The notes beneath the pieces are model-generated. The model was not told where the DNA came from and searched no databases. It worked only from the letters and a program-made list of their open reading frames with translations. DNA of 5,146 nucleotides, from assembly GCA_947479185.1 (NCBI GenBank), contig CANJYY010000226.1:1-5146 (forward strand). The letters run 5' to 3'. Both the position numbers and the translations under genes were made by a program. The DNA comes from Caulobacteraceae bacterium (lineage in GTDB: Bacteria; Pseudomonadota; Alphaproteobacteria; Caulobacterales; Caulobacteraceae). Positions 4,604-5,146 of this stretch are shown here, piece after piece; positions within the stretch are counted from its first letter, which is position 1; each line of letters opens with the position of its first letter.

Positions 4604-5146
4604 TCAGACCGGCTTCAGCAGCACGATCTTCTTCTTGCCGGCGCCCAGCTTGATTACGCCGTCGACGAGGTCGGCGCTGGTGATCTCGCGGTTGGCGTCC
4701 ATTTCCTGGGCGTCGTTCAGGCGCAGGCCGCCGCCCTGGGCGAGGCGCCGGGCCTCGCCGTTGGAGCCGGCCAGACCGGCCGTCACGGCCAGCTTGGCCA
4801 GCTGGATCCCGGCCGCCAGTTCGGACGCCGGGATCTCGACGGTCGGCAGGTCGTCCGACAGGGCGCCCTGTTCGAAGGCCTTCTCGGCGGCGTCGCGCGC
4901 GGCCTTGGCCGCTTCTTCGCCGTGCAGCATGCGCGTGGCCTCGTCGGCCAGCACCTTCTTGGCGTCGTTGATCGCCGCGCCGTCCAGCGCCTCCAGCCGG
5001 GCGATCTCGTCCAGCGGCAGGTCGGTGAACAGGCGCAGAAAGCGGCCGACGTCGGCGTCCTCGGCGTTGCGCCAGAACTGCCAGTAGTCGTAGGGGCTGC
5101 GCATGTCGGCGTTGAGCCAGACCGCGCCCTGGGCCGTCTTGCCAAT
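4604..5146 (-). CDS. tyrS: Tyrosyl-tRNA synthetase, C-terminal part (5' end outside window)
   Basis: Class I aminoacyl-tRNA synthetase that attaches tyrosine to tRNA-Tyr in the cytoplasm. The last 180 residues are present. The visible protein begins [31 protein letters not shown] is the end of the KMSKS-class signature (KFGKT in E. coli TyrS), which binds the adenylate-forming ATP. Next come the anticodon-binding helical region [19 protein letters not shown] and a linker. A C-terminal S4-like RNA-binding domain follows ([28 protein letters not shown] ... KKIVLLKP). The N-terminal Rossmann half with the HIGH motif is off the window. The Met at 5104 is internal. The gene ends in TGA at 4604, followed by the 99-bp inverted-repeat element and bcp. 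Confidence 0.96.
   Translation of the reverse strand: MGKTAQGAVWLNADMRSPYDYWQFWRNAEDADVGRFLRLFTDLPLDEIARLEALDGAAINDAKKVLADEATRMLHGEEAAKAARDAAEKAFEQGALSDDLPTVEIPASELAAGIQLAKLAVTAGLAGSNGEARRLAQGGGLRLNDAQEMDANREITSADLVDGVIKLGAGKKKIVLLKPV

Noticed and set aside
3990..5087. 365-codon + strand open frame opposite bcp and tyrS
   Set aside because: It spans two clear genes on the other strand and translates the inverted repeat into the spurious peptides IPAKAGTQ and VPAFAGMN often produced by this repeat family.

Overview
The window is GC-rich and densely coding, with GC-ending codons throughout, and looks like the chromosome of an alphaproteobacterium. The gene set and order (class A penicillin-binding protein, prfB, a bactofilin and an M23 peptidase, then bcp and tyrS), the bactofilin N-terminus MFSKQSK and two palindromic intergenic repeat families all point to Caulobacteraceae (Caulobacter/Phenylobacterium-like). 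This assignment is recognition from memory, not a database result.

Layout. On the + strand: the C-terminal part of a PBP1A-type penicillin-binding protein (1-758, start outside the window), then prfB for release factor RF2 (805-1927). prfB needs a programmed +1 frameshift at an in-frame TGA (874-876) and so is not a single open frame. A 161-bp convergent gap (1928-2088) holds two inverted copies of a palindromic repeat. On the - strand, read from high to low coordinates: the 3' part of tyrS (5146-4604), a 128-bp gap filled by a 99-bp element with perfect 27-bp inverted arms, a peroxiredoxin of the BCP/PrxQ family (4475-4005), a 277-bp gap rich in palindromes with a likely promoter, then an M23 (LytM-type) membrane-anchored peptidase (3727-2570) overlapping a bactofilin gene (2589-2089) by 20 bp.

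How the genes relate. Three of the six genes serve the cell wall: PBP1A makes peptidoglycan, the M23 enzyme cuts peptide cross-links, and the bactofilin is a membrane-bound cytoskeletal scaffold. The peptidase-bactofilin pair is a translationally overlapping operon. The peptidase keeps a conserved cytoplasmic tail before its membrane segment, which is the part expected to contact the scaffold. RF2 and TyrRS are translation housekeeping, and the peroxiredoxin is antioxidant.

Most interesting points: a textbook RF2 frameshift site (AGGAGG, 3-nt spacer, CTT TGA C) immediately preceded by a perfect 9-bp hairpin; a promoter region for the peptidase-bactofilin operon carrying a CtrA-like half-site and a GANTC methylation site among palindromes; and a long perfect inverted repeat ending next to the ribosome-binding site of bcp. 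I see no wholly new system, no RNA gene, no CRISPR array and no insertion sequence with a transposase.
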